Part shown: positions 1 to 5,744 of the stretch, piece after piece
How the letters are laid out: each line of letters starts with the position of its first letter
Numbering within the stretch: position 1 is the stretch's first letter
NCBI GenBank assembly: GCA_003224135.1
Contig: QHYO01000330.1
Location: forward strand, 1 to 5,744
Reading direction: 5' to 3'
Origin: Acidobacteriota bacterium
GTDB taxonomy: Bacteria > Acidobacteriota > Terriglobia > Acidiferrales > UBA7541
DNA length: 5,744 nucleotides
The notes under the pieces: generated by a model
Told to the model about the DNA's origin: nothing
The model's input: the letters and a program-made list of their open reading frames with translations, nothing else
Database searches by the model: none
Made by a program: the position numbers and the translations under genes

Positions 1-180
1 GGACGCGAACGCCTTACCGCTTGGACGCTTAAGATCGTCGCGGCCCTGGCGGATGGGCCAGTCCGCGGGTACACCAGTTTCGCACATTTCCTCGTTCCTC
101 AAGCTTCCACGAAACTTACTCTTTCCGACCTTCGGCCTGCGGAAATTGCCGAGCTCGTCGAAATCGTGGCCGCAGGCTGA
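1..180 (+). CDS. 3' end of an unidentified protein (partial, enters from the left edge)
   Basis: Frame 1 is open from the first base to a TGA at 178-180, giving 59 residues without a start inside the window. The translation has the composition of a real soluble protein, with hydrophobic and charged residues alternating. It ends in a helix-like stretch (LRPAEIAELVEIVAAG) directly before the stop. The overlapping frame that starts at 53 is rich in Ser and Pro and looks like an off-frame reading by comparison. I do not recognise the family and see no motif that would assign a function. About 100 bp separate its stop from the next start, so it could be cotranscribed with the small gene at 284. 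Being short and partial, it could also be a chance open frame. Confidence 0.42.
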   Translation, partial: GRERLTAWTLKIVAALADGPVRGYTSFAHFLVPQASTKLTLSDLRPAEIAELVEIVAAG

Positions 181-265
181 GCGTTTTTTGCCGGCCAATG
201 GCGCCTGTCAATGCCACCGCTGGATATCGAATCAGTCTTTTCGCAAGGAAGAATTCCATGGGCCC

Positions 266-273
266 AAGGGGGA
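266..273 (+). promoter_or_regulatory. Ribosome binding site choosing the ATG at 284
   Basis: AAGGGGGA lies 10 bases before the in-frame ATG at 284. It supports this start over the far-upstream possible start at 53, which has no comparable site and would add a low-quality leader. Confidence 0.5.
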
Positions 274-283
274 ACTCAGCTCA

Positions 284-688
284 ATGCGTAATGCGGAATC
301 TTGCCACCGTAGTGATTGCTCGCGCCCTGTCGTTGTTACCTTTCGTGCGGAAGCTCTTTGCCTAGATCATTTTTGCACTCGATGCTACGAATTTCTGGAC
401 GACATCGATCGTCGCCAGCAGTTGAACCAGGCAGCGCCTGGTTCCGCGCTCGAACATGTCCTCATTGCCGATGAGTGCGCGCGGCGTGCGCTGGACATCT
501 GCATGAGCGCAACCATTCTGAACAACCTCGAACGCGCGCGGTTACTGGACATCCTGCTGTGGTGTGGCGACATTTCTAGCGTGCACCGTCCGAAAAATGT
601 ACGGGCGGAATTCAAAGACGCACCGAGGCCGTGTGAAAAGCCGGTGCTGAAGCGACCTGTTAAGTCCACTAGGACTGTGCCGTTTTAG
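284..688 (+). CDS. Small Cys-rich protein with putative zinc cluster, function unknown
   Basis: A 134-residue protein. The frame stays open back to 53, but the family-like part begins at the ATG at 284, which has a good ribosome binding site. Near the N-terminus, C7 and C12 followed by C26 and H29 (C-x4-C, then C-x2-H) form a plausible zinc-ribbon-like site, with extra cysteines at 31 and 34 in the segment LCLDHFCTRCYEFL. Residues 56-97 are predicted helical, containing the segment LNNLERARLLDILLWCGDI. The last 35 residues are basic, proline-containing and probably disordered. No signal peptide or membrane segment is seen, so it is probably cytoplasmic. I associate the 'LCxxHFxxxCY ... NNLxRARLLDILLW' pattern from memory with uncharacterised Acidobacteriota proteins; this is unverified. 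It may be a small regulator or adaptor, but nothing in the sequence proves it. The next gene starts about 360 bp downstream, so it is probably a separate transcript. Confidence 0.68.
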   Translation: MRNAESCHRSDCSRPVVVTFRAEALCLDHFCTRCYEFLDDIDRRQQLNQAAPGSALEHVLIADECARRALDICMSATILNNLERARLLDILLWCGDISSVHRPKNVRAEFKDAPRPCEKPVLKRPVKSTRTVPF

Positions 689-690
689 CT

Positions 691-738
691 ACGGCTCGGG
701 CCTGCATGCCTTCGCTTCATCGTCGCCTTGCGAGCCGT
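691..738. repeat. 8-bp perfect inverted repeat behind the stop codon
   Basis: ACGGCTCG at 691-698 is the exact reverse complement of CGAGCCGT at 731-738, with a 32-base loop that itself contains GCATGC (704-709). It begins two bases after the TAG of the small gene. A transcript could fold here and end or be processed, but no T-run follows the right arm, so it is not a classical intrinsic terminator. An 8-bp repeat at this distance can arise by chance. Confidence 0.3.
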
Positions 739-836
739 CGAAAATATCGGTGGCAAGAGTTACAAGGTGAGCGAAGAAACGACAGCCTCATGAAAATTTC
801 GAGCGCTATAAGCACAACAAAATAAGGTGTTTGCAG

Positions 837-867
837 ATACGTATTCCGTGGTACTACGGATGCATAT
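837..867. promoter_or_regulatory. Extended imperfect palindrome, candidate operator 1
   Basis: The core TCCGTGGTACTACGGA (845-860) matches its own reverse complement at 14 of 16 positions. It is flanked on the left by the perfect palindrome ATACGTAT (837-844) and on the right by TGCATAT (861-867), which partly pairs with the left flank if one base is bulged. Such a dyad is typical of a site for a dimeric regulator. A TATACT hexamer at 865-870 overlaps its right edge and could be a -10 box, with the dyad covering the -35 position. No good -35 hexamer is visible at the usual distance. Which protein binds is unknown. Confidence 0.42.
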
Positions 868-885
868 ACTTAAGGATGTCGCGGG

Positions 886-916
886 GGGTCCAGTTGTAGT
901 ACTACTCTATCGACCC
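886..916. promoter_or_regulatory. Nested palindrome, candidate operator 2
   Basis: GTAGTACTAC (896-905) is a perfect 10-base palindrome and differs at one base from GTGGTACTAC at 848-857 in the first dyad. It sits inside a second inverted repeat, GGGTC (886-890) and GACCC (912-916), almost symmetrically placed. Because the inner palindrome has no loop, it is more likely a DNA site for a dimer than an RNA hairpin, although the outer arms could pair in RNA. Confidence 0.4.
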
Positions 917-1030
917 TGCGGCGGCTTTTCCGTCAGCTCCGCCCCTCATCATCCAGATGCAAGGCGCGAAGCAGAGCAGCACTGTCTCTGCGTGTGGTTA
1001 GGGTGTAAAGCGACGGAGTTGCGTACCACG

Positions 1031-1036
1031 TAAGGA
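1031..1036 (+). promoter_or_regulatory. Ribosome binding site supporting a TTG start
   Basis: TAAGGA ends nine bases before the TTG at 1046. Its first three bases are also an in-frame TAA, so the ABC reading frame cannot begin further upstream. No ATG follows in frame until codon 28, which lies inside the conserved region, so TTG is the best start. Confidence 0.6.
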
Positions 1037-1045
1037 CTAGAAAAG

Positions 1046-1987
1046 TTGGAGCCACAAATAGCCAATCCGGTTCCCCGCTGGAAAGACCGCCTCGCAGCGC
1101 TTCGCAATACTTTGCCGATTTTTCGAATGGTGTGGGAAGCTTCGCCGCAAATTGTGGTTATGAATATCAGCGTGCGGCTGATCGTGTCGTTGTTGCCGCT
1201 GGCAATGCTGGCGGTCACAAAAATCATCATCGATTCAATTTATAACTACACCGCCCACCATACACCGTTGCCGACTTACTTCTGGTGGCTTGTTTTCTCT
1301 GAATTTGCGCTGGCCTGCATTTCGACAATCCTAGTCCGGCTCACCGACTATTGCGATACGGTCCTTGCCGACAAGTACGCAAAGCACGTCAGCATCCGCA
1401 TTATGCAGCACGCGTCGCGGCTGGACCTCACTTCGTATGAAGATTCGACCTTCCAGGACAAACTGGAACGGGCCCGCGTGCAAGGCACGGACCGCGTACT
1501 GATGATTCAAGCCGCAGGTCGTTTGATCCAGCAGATTGTTACCACCGCCAGCCTGGCATTCAGCATATGCCTCTTTTCGCCATGGCTGCTTTTTGCATTG
1601 ATCGTCTGCGTGGTTCCCGCATCTCTTGGTGAAACGCACTTTGCATTTCTCGGCTATTCCTTGAGCTTCGCGCAAACGCCAGCGCGCCGTGAAATGGAAT
1701 ATCTGACCGTACCTTGTGGGGCGCTTCACGAATCTGGCGATGCGCCTGCACGGAGAAACGGCGCGACTTGCCCGCAAGCGTCTGCTGGTTGGCTCTCTGT
1801 TGACACTGCTCGGCACGCTCGGCTACTACGGGACTTATGCGTACGTGATCTATCAGACGGTGGCTGGCGTCCTGACCATCGGCATGCTCACGTTTCTTGC
1901 GGGCGCCATTGCGGGCGCCAGTTCCAACATCCAGCTGGTGTTCTCGACATTTTCGACCATCGCCGACCAGGCTTTATTTGTTGGTGA
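1046..1987 (+). CDS. N-terminal ABC fragment (membrane domain, first four segments, then off-frame tail)
   Basis: Read literally, the TTG at 1046 opens a 313-residue frame, of which only residues 1-220 are family-like. A short cytoplasmic head (RLAALRNTLPIFRMVWEASP, 15-34) leads to membrane segments near 36-60 and 79-97. A long intracellular loop (about 99-160) follows, then a pair near 164-194. The conserved-looking stretch GETHFAFLGYSLSFAQTPAR (195-214) closes this part, ending at EMEYL (216-220). Residues 221-313 are the wrong frame: Arg-, Cys- and His-rich, without membrane segments although the membrane domain should continue. As a separate protein it would lack the last two membrane segments and the ATPase, so it should not transport anything. 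Confidence 0.55.
   Translation: MEPQIANPVPRWKDRLAALRNTLPIFRMVWEASPQIVVMNISVRLIVSLLPLAMLAVTKIIIDSIYNYTAHHTPLPTYFWWLVFSEFALACISTILVRLTDYCDTVLADKYAKHVSIRIMQHASRLDLTSYEDSTFQDKLERARVQGTDRVLMIQAAGRLIQQIVTTASLAFSICLFSPWLLFALIVCVVPASLGETHFAFLGYSLSFAQTPARREMEYLTVPCGALHESGDAPARRNGATCPQASAGWLSVDTARHARLLRDLCVRDLSDGGWRPDHRHAHVSCGRHCGRQFQHPAGVLDIFDHRRPGFICW
1703..1709 (+). other. Deletion/frameshift junction in the ABC gene
   Basis: CTG at 1703-1705 is the last sensible codon of the first frame (EMEYL) and CCG at 1707 the first of the second (PYLVGRF). A single base lies between them. In intact relatives, as I recall them, about 19 residues (a 'RYLG...KEVKLFGLG'-type segment) separate these points. That predicts 57 bases where there is one, a loss of 56, which is 2 modulo 3 and exactly the observed frame change. 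The new frame is closed just upstream by a TGA at 1704-1706. Confidence 0.6.
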
Positions 1988-2810
1988 CCTTCTGGATTTC
2001 TTCGCAGTGAAACCGGTTGTGTCGTCAAAGCCCGGAGCCATCGCGGTGCCACGTCCGATTCGCCAGGGATTCGAGTTTCGAAATGTTTCGTTCGCGTATC
2101 CGAACGGACGCGAAGTTCTGAGCGGCGTCAGCTTCAAACTCTCTCCGGGAGAACGCATCGCGCTGGTTGGTGAAAACGGCCAGGGAAAAACCACGATCGT
2201 AAAGTTGCTGACACGGCTGTACGACCCGAGCGGCGGCCAGATCCTGTTGGACGGTGTGGACCTTCGTGAGTACGACCAGGAAGATCTGTGGCGCGAAATC
2301 GGCGTTATTTTTCAGGACTTCATGCGCTACGACCTGACGGCGACGGAAAACATCGCGATGGGCCGCATCGAAGAGAAAGACAATATTTTCCGGATTCGCT
2401 CCGCCGCCCAAAAAAGCTTGGCCGAAGAAGTGATCCGCAAACTTCCGCACGGGTATGACCAGCGGCTCGGCACTCGTTTTGACGGCGGAACCGATCTTTC
2501 CGGCGGTGAATGGCAAAAGCTCGCTCTCGCTCGAGCGTACCTCCGTGAAGCACAGGTGCTGGTGCTTGACGAACCAACCGCCTCGCTCGATGCAAAATCG
2601 GAGCACGAAGTTTTTCAACGTTTCGCTGAACTCACTCGCGGAAGGATGGCCATGCTGATTTCGCATCGCTTCTCGACAGTGCGCATGGCTGACAGAATTT
2701 TTGTTTTGCAAGGCGGAAGAATCGCCGAAGAGGGACCGCACGACCAGCTGATGCAAAACGGCGGGCGGTACGCAGAAATGTTTGAGCTGCAAGCGGCGAG
2801 CTACCGGTAG
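1716..2810 (+). CDS. C-terminal ABC fragment (last two membrane segments plus complete ATPase domain)
   Basis: The frame can be read from a GTG at 1716, but this is a family-internal codon without a ribosome binding site, and homology already starts at 1707. It carries the last two membrane segments (LLTLLGTLGYYGTYAYVIYQ and VLTIGMLTFLAGAIAGASS). A full nucleotide-binding domain follows: Walker A GENGQGKTT (2169-2195), Q-loop Gln (2313), signature LSGGEWQ (2496-2516), Walker B VLVLDEP with catalytic Glu (2556-2576), D-loop SLD (2583-2591), and H-loop His (2664). Every catalytic residue is present, so this part shows no decay beyond the junction. The signature has Trp where many exporters have Arg or Lys (LSGGxxQ), which is tolerated. 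Confidence 0.6.
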   Translation: MGRFTNLAMRLHGETARLARKRLLVGSLLTLLGTLGYYGTYAYVIYQTVAGVLTIGMLTFLAGAIAGASSNIQLVFSTFSTIADQALFVGDLLDFFAVKPVVSSKPGAIAVPRPIRQGFEFRNVSFAYPNGREVLSGVSFKLSPGERIALVGENGQGKTTIVKLLTRLYDPSGGQILLDGVDLREYDQEDLWREIGVIFQDFMRYDLTATENIAMGRIEEKDNIFRIRSAAQKSLAEEVIRKLPHGYDQRLGTRFDGGTDLSGGEWQKLALARAYLREAQVLVLDEPTASLDAKSEHEVFQRFAELTRGRMAMLISHRFSTVRMADRIFVLQGGRIAEEGPHDQLMQNGGRYAEMFELQAASYR

Positions 2811-2813
2811 TCT

Positions 2814-2819
2814 GGGGGA
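2814..2819 (+). promoter_or_regulatory. Ribosome binding site of the glucan synthase gene
   Basis: GGGGGA lies nine bases before the ATG at 2829 and just behind the ABC stop. Both genes are in the same frame here, with the TAG at 2808-2810 preventing any longer start. The short gap with its own site fits translation from a shared messenger. Confidence 0.55.
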
Positions 2820-2828
2820 AGCAAGGTC

Positions 2829-5744
2829 ATGGCAACTAGCATTGAATTGGTGCTGAACCTGCGCAGCGCGCGGGAATGGAATAGCGCCTTTGAAGACGCG
2901 GATGGAACCGCGCACTGGAAAAACTCTGCCGGAGCGGAGGAATGCAGCCGCCGGCTCGAGCGAATCCTTACCGCCGCCCGTGTCGGCGGTTTGAAACCGC
3001 AGACGAAGTCGCGCCGCGCGATCAGCTCACCACTTCGTGAAGATTTGGCATTGCAGGAAGCGGTAATCGCGCGGGCAGTTCAGTTTTTGCAAAGAAGGCA
3101 GGCTTCCGGGGCATTTCTGGAACTTGAATGGCGCTCGCTTACCTCAAACACAAAGATCGTGGAAGAGAGCACGCAGGAAAGCCGTGCCGCTCTGAAGATG
3201 GTGGACGAACTGCCAGTCGTAGCGGGCGGAAAGGGCGGAGGAGAGCTTCGCGTGCGGACTGTTGCTGAGCGTTATCTGCAAGCAGCAGGATTTTTGTTCG
3301 ACAGATCGGAACTGGTGGCATTTCTCGCAGCGCTGCAGGAGGATTTTGAACTGACGAATGCGGAAATATCTGCGCTGAAGGGATTTTTGAGCCAGATTCT
3401 GCTGGAGCAAGTCGCGGCGCATGCTCGGAAGCTCGCAATGCCCGGCCGGACCTCGACTTCAGCACAGACCGATGCCGCAACCGCGCCGAGGCTGTCGGCG
3501 ATGATCGCAAGTCTGCGCACGCTTGGTCTGACCGACTGGGACAAGCTATTCGTCGAGGTCAGTTTGTGCGAGCAAGCCCTGTCCCAGGATCCTGCGCGAG
3601 CCTTCGACAAGATGGAAAAGGCGGCCAAATCCGACTACCGCACTGCGGTTGCCGAACTTGCGCGAAAATCCGGGGAAAGTGAAGCCGAAGTCGCGCGTCG
3701 CGCCGTGAAATTGGCGAGTCAGCCGCATCGCGGAACAAATGTTCGCGCGAATGAACGCCGCTCGCACGTGGGTTTTTACTTTGTCGGCGAAGGCCGGCAA
3801 GCGCTGGAGCGGGCAATCGGAATCAAAGATTCATGGCTGGTGAGTTTTGCAAAAGTGTTAAAGCGCTGGCCGGATGGTTTGTACGTGGTCGGCATCGAGT
3901 TGCTGATGGTCGCACTGTTGACGGCCGTGGTGATCGGGGCGGAAGTGAATGTGCCCATTTTTCTAGTCGTGGCCTTGTTCCTGCTTCCCGCGGCGGAGAG
4001 CGCCGTGGCCATCGCGAATCAATTGGTCGTGATGTTCGTGAAACCGCGCACCTTGCCGAAAATGGATTACTCCGCCGGAGTACCCGCGGAAAGCAAAACC
4101 CTGGTTGTCGTTCCTACGCTCTTGGTCAGTCGCGAACAGATGGAACGCTCCGTGCGCGACCTTGAAATCCGTTTTCTTGGAAATCGTGACGCCAATCTTC
4201 ATTTTGGCCTGCTCACGGATCCTCCGGACGCCGCGACGCAGTTTGATAAACGGGACGAACTGGCCCCCGAATGCGCCCAGCTGATTGAACAGCTCAATGA
4301 AAGATACGCGCATGAAGGCAAAGGCACTTTTTTCCTGTTTCACCGGGACCGCACATTCAACTCCATTGAAAAAGTCTGGATGGGCTGGGAACGTAAACGT
4401 GGAAAGCTTCTCGACTTGAACAATCTGCTTTTGGGAAAAATCAATAATTTTTCCACGGTCGCCGGCGAAAAGTCATTGCTGAGCGGAATCAAATACGTGA
4501 TTACTCTGGACGCTGACACGCAGCTGCCGCGCGACGCCGGCCGTAAGCTGGTAGGCGCGATCGCTCATCCTTTGCAACGCGCGGTAGTCCATCCGATTTC
4601 GAATGTTGTTGTAGAGGGCTATGGAATCCTGCAGCCGCGTGTGGGAGTGAGCATTCACTCCGCGAACCGCTCGAGGCTGGCTGCGCTTTTTTCCGGCGAT
4701 TCGAGCTTTGACGTCTATACGCGCGCTGTTTCCGATGTTTATCAGGACTTGTTCCAAGAGGGAAGTTTCACCGGCAAAGGAATCTATGAGGTGGAAATTT
4801 TCCAGCAGGTCGTTGAACGCCGGTTCCCGTCAAACGCAATTCTGAGCCACGACATGATTGAAGGCGCATACGCGCGGGCGGGTTTGCTTTCTGACGTGGA
4901 AGTGATTGATGACTACCCATCCCGCATTGCGGCGTACAGCAAAAGGAAACATCGCTGGGTGCGCGGCGATTGGCAGATTCTTTTCTGGCTTTTTCCGCGG
5001 GTACCGGATTATTTCGGAAATGTAGTGCGCAATCCGATCAATCTGATATCGCGCTGGAAGATTTTGGACAATCTACGCCGCAGCCTCACCGAGATTGCGA
5101 TGCTTTCGATTCTCGTGAGTGGCTGGCTGTTTCTTCCCGGTAAAGCACTCTACTGGACGCTGGCGACTCTCGGCCTGTTCGTGCTTCCGACGTATTTGCA
5201 GTTCACCCTTTCGATTTTGCGCAGTGGCACCGCTAAATTCGCGGCGCGCTTCTGGAAAGAATGGTTTTCCGATTTTGCGGCCGCGAACGCTCACCTGCTG
5301 ATGAGGCTGGTTTGCTTGCCGCAACAAAGCATGGTCACCCTGGACGCAATTGTGCGCGCCGGAGTCCGCATGGCCGTGACGCGCCACAAACTTCTCGAAT
5401 GGGAGACTGCTGCCGAAGCGGAAAGCAGCAGCGGCAAAAGAACCAGTCCCGTTGATTTGTATCTAAAAGCGACGCCTTGGCTCACCATCGTATTCGGTGT
5501 GTTTCTCGCCGTCGACCGTTGGGAATCGTTTGCGGTTGCCGCGCTGCTGCTACTGCTTTGGGTCGGATCTGATGCCTTTTCGAATTGGCTCGACCAACCG
5601 CTGCCTGAAGACGGCTTGCGCATCGGGCCTCGTGATGAAGCGCTCCTTCGCACCTCTGCGTTGCGCACCTGGAGATTCTTCCGGGAATTCAGCAATGAGA
5701 ATGAGAATTATCTGATTCCGGACATCCTGAAAGAAGAAGGCAGC
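2829..5744 (+). CDS. ndvB: Cyclic beta-1,2-glucan synthase-like protein, GT84 (NdvB/ChvB/Cgs family), N-terminal 972 residues
   Basis: The family makes cyclic beta-1,2-glucan from UDP-glucose at the inner membrane and is usually about 2,800 residues, so roughly one third is visible; the frame is open to the edge. Order: a helical cytoplasmic head (1-350) with family-like parts at 236-300 (DW..LF.EVSL...DP) and HVGFYF at 313; membrane segments near 353-371 and 377-396; the glycosyltransferase core from 423. The core shows D464 (LTD), WMGWERKRGK (517-526), DAD (561-563), GKGIY (649-653), SHD with D675, and R706-KH-RW ending at W710, followed by VRGDWQ. This fits the D, DxD, D/E, (Q/R)xxRW set described for Cgs. 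Four more segments follow near 755-769, 774-796, 882-896 and 899-915, giving the six-segment layout of Brucella Cgs. ALRTWRFFREF (944-954) opens the glucoamylase-like domain. The GH94-type phosphorylase region that controls ring size would lie outside. The exact glucan made here is inferred. Confidence 0.9.
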   Translation, partial: MATSIELVLNLRSAREWNSAFEDADGTAHWKNSAGAEECSRRLERILTAARVGGLKPQTKSRRAISSPLREDLALQEAVIARAVQFLQRRQASGAFLELEWRSLTSNTKIVEESTQESRAALKMVDELPVVAGGKGGGELRVRTVAERYLQAAGFLFDRSELVAFLAALQEDFELTNAEISALKGFLSQILLEQVAAHARKLAMPGRTSTSAQTDAATAPRLSAMIASLRTLGLTDWDKLFVEVSLCEQALSQDPARAFDKMEKAAKSDYRTAVAELARKSGESEAEVARRAVKLASQPHRGTNVRANERRSHVGFYFVGEGRQALERAIGIKDSWLVSFAKVLKRWPDGLYVVGIELLMVALLTAVVIGAEVNVPIFLVVALFLLPAAESAVAIANQLVVMFVKPRTLPKMDYSAGVPAESKTLVVVPTLLVSREQMERSVRDLEIRFLGNRDANLHFGLLTDPPDAATQFDKRDELAPECAQLIEQLNERYAHEGKGTFFLFHRDRTFNSIEKVWMGWERKRGKLLDLNNLLLGKINNFSTVAGEKSLLSGIKYVITLDADTQLPRDAGRKLVGAIAHPLQRAVVHPISNVVVEGYGILQPRVGVSIHSANRSRLAALFSGDSSFDVYTRAVSDVYQDLFQEGSFTGKGIYEVEIFQQVVERRFPSNAILSHDMIEGAYARAGLLSDVEVIDDYPSRIAAYSKRKHRWVRGDWQILFWLFPRVPDYFGNVVRNPINLISRWKILDNLRRSLTEIAMLSILVSGWLFLPGKALYWTLATLGLFVLPTYLQFTLSILRSGTAKFAARFWKEWFSDFAAANAHLLMRLVCLPQQSMVTLDAIVRAGVRMAVTRHKLLEWETAAEAESSSGKRTSPVDLYLKATPWLTIVFGVFLAVDRWESFAVAALLLLLWVGSDAFSNWLDQPLPEDGLRIGPRDEALLRTSALRTWRFFREFSNENENYLIPDILKEEGS

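Larger units (their letters stand above)
689..1045 (+). other. Gene-poor intergenic region, probable control region
   Basis: I see no convincing gene in these 357 bases on either strand. The open frame at 827-1033 (GTG start) has no proper ribosome binding site and an unnatural translation. The stretch holds an inverted repeat close behind the upstream stop (691-738) and a cluster of palindromes at 837-916. It ends with the ribosome binding site of the ABC gene. Its likely role is the end of one transcript and the promoter and leader of the next. Confidence 0.5.
1046..2810 (+). pseudogene. ABC exporter half-transporter (permease-ATPase), broken by an internal deletion with frameshift
   Basis: Taken as one gene, this is an ABCB-type half exporter: a membrane domain followed by a nucleotide-binding domain on one chain, normally acting as a homodimer in the inner membrane and using ATP to export a substrate. 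The membrane domain begins in frame at 1046 and is good to 1705. From 1707 homology continues one frame over (PYLVGRF...) to the TAG at 2808-2810. With about 19 residues restored the protein would be about 606 residues, normal for the family. Only 18 bp separate its stop from the glucan synthase start, which suggests an operon and perhaps glucan export, as with NdvA beside NdvB; the sequence does not show the substrate. Other exports (lipid, peptide, drug) remain possible. Family assignment is sure. Whether the break is biological or an assembly error is not known. Confidence 0.8.

Noticed and set aside
53..283. N-terminal extension of the small gene back to a GTG at 53
   Set aside because: The added 77 residues are Ser/Pro-rich and unlike a real domain, they overlap the more natural frame-1 reading at 1-180, and a good ribosome binding site favours the ATG at 284.
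258..365. Short frame starting at ATG 258 (35 residues) with AGGAAG upstream
   Set aside because: The ribosome binding site is attractive, but the frame lies mostly inside the better-supported gene at 284 in another phase and ends early. It might be a small coupled upstream peptide, but nothing else supports that.
691..760. Rho-independent terminator after the small gene
   Set aside because: The stem is short with a long loop and there is no T-run behind it.
789..824. Mini-frame of 11 codons (MKISSAISTTK) as a leader peptide
   Set aside because: No ribosome binding site, no run of one amino acid as in attenuators, and no associated terminator-antiterminator structure.
827..1033. Open frame of 68 residues with a GTG start in the intergenic region
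   Set aside because: It covers the palindrome cluster, lacks a spaced ribosome binding site, and its translation looks random; the stop is only coincidentally next to the ABC start.
1703..1720. Programmed ribosomal frameshift joining the two ABC frames
   Set aside because: No slippery run or downstream stem was seen, and a frameshift cannot supply the roughly 19 missing residues.
2025..2915. 296-residue frame on the minus strand
   Set aside because: It lies entirely opposite the ABC ATPase domain and the synthase start, where the plus strand has all diagnostic motifs; it is a shadow of GC-rich codon use.

Overview
The window reads as a moderately GC-rich bacterial chromosome segment, and every gene I can support lies on the plus strand. 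The best taxonomic guess is Acidobacteriota (Terriglobia-like). That guess rests on codon and GC character, on a small Cys-rich protein of a type I associate with that phylum, and on a very large glucan-synthase gene. No sequence comparison was possible.

Layout: (1) positions 1-180 hold the last 59 codons of an unidentified gene that enters from the left. (2) Positions 284-688 encode a 134-residue protein with a Cys/His cluster that looks zinc-binding and a helical domain; its function is unknown. (3) Positions 689-1045 have no convincing gene. They hold an inverted repeat just after the previous stop and, at 837-916, two related palindromes whose centres are exactly 48 bp apart, with a TATACT hexamer between them. 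This looks like the control region of the downstream genes. (4) Positions 1046-2810 hold an ABC exporter half-transporter (permease fused to ATPase) split between two reading frames. The break near 1706 is not a one-base slip: about 19 residues of the loop after the fourth membrane segment are missing, which fits an out-of-frame deletion of about 56 bp. (5) Only 18 bp after the ABC stop, an open frame runs from 2829 to the window end (972 codons, no stop). It is the N-terminal third of a cyclic beta-1,2-glucan synthase-like protein (NdvB/ChvB/Cgs family, GT84), with six predicted membrane segments, the full glycosyltransferase motif set, and the beginning of the glucoamylase-like domain.

How they fit together: the ABC gene and the glucan synthase gene are spaced like an operon. 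In rhizobia and relatives, NdvB makes cyclic glucan at the inner membrane and the ABC exporter NdvA moves it to the periplasm, so a synthase-exporter pair is a reasonable inference. If the deletion is real, the exporter is dead in this genome while the synthase gene still looks intact as far as it can be read. If it is an assembly or sequencing artefact, the pair is functional. I found no tRNA, rRNA, CRISPR array, insertion sequence or strong rho-independent terminator.
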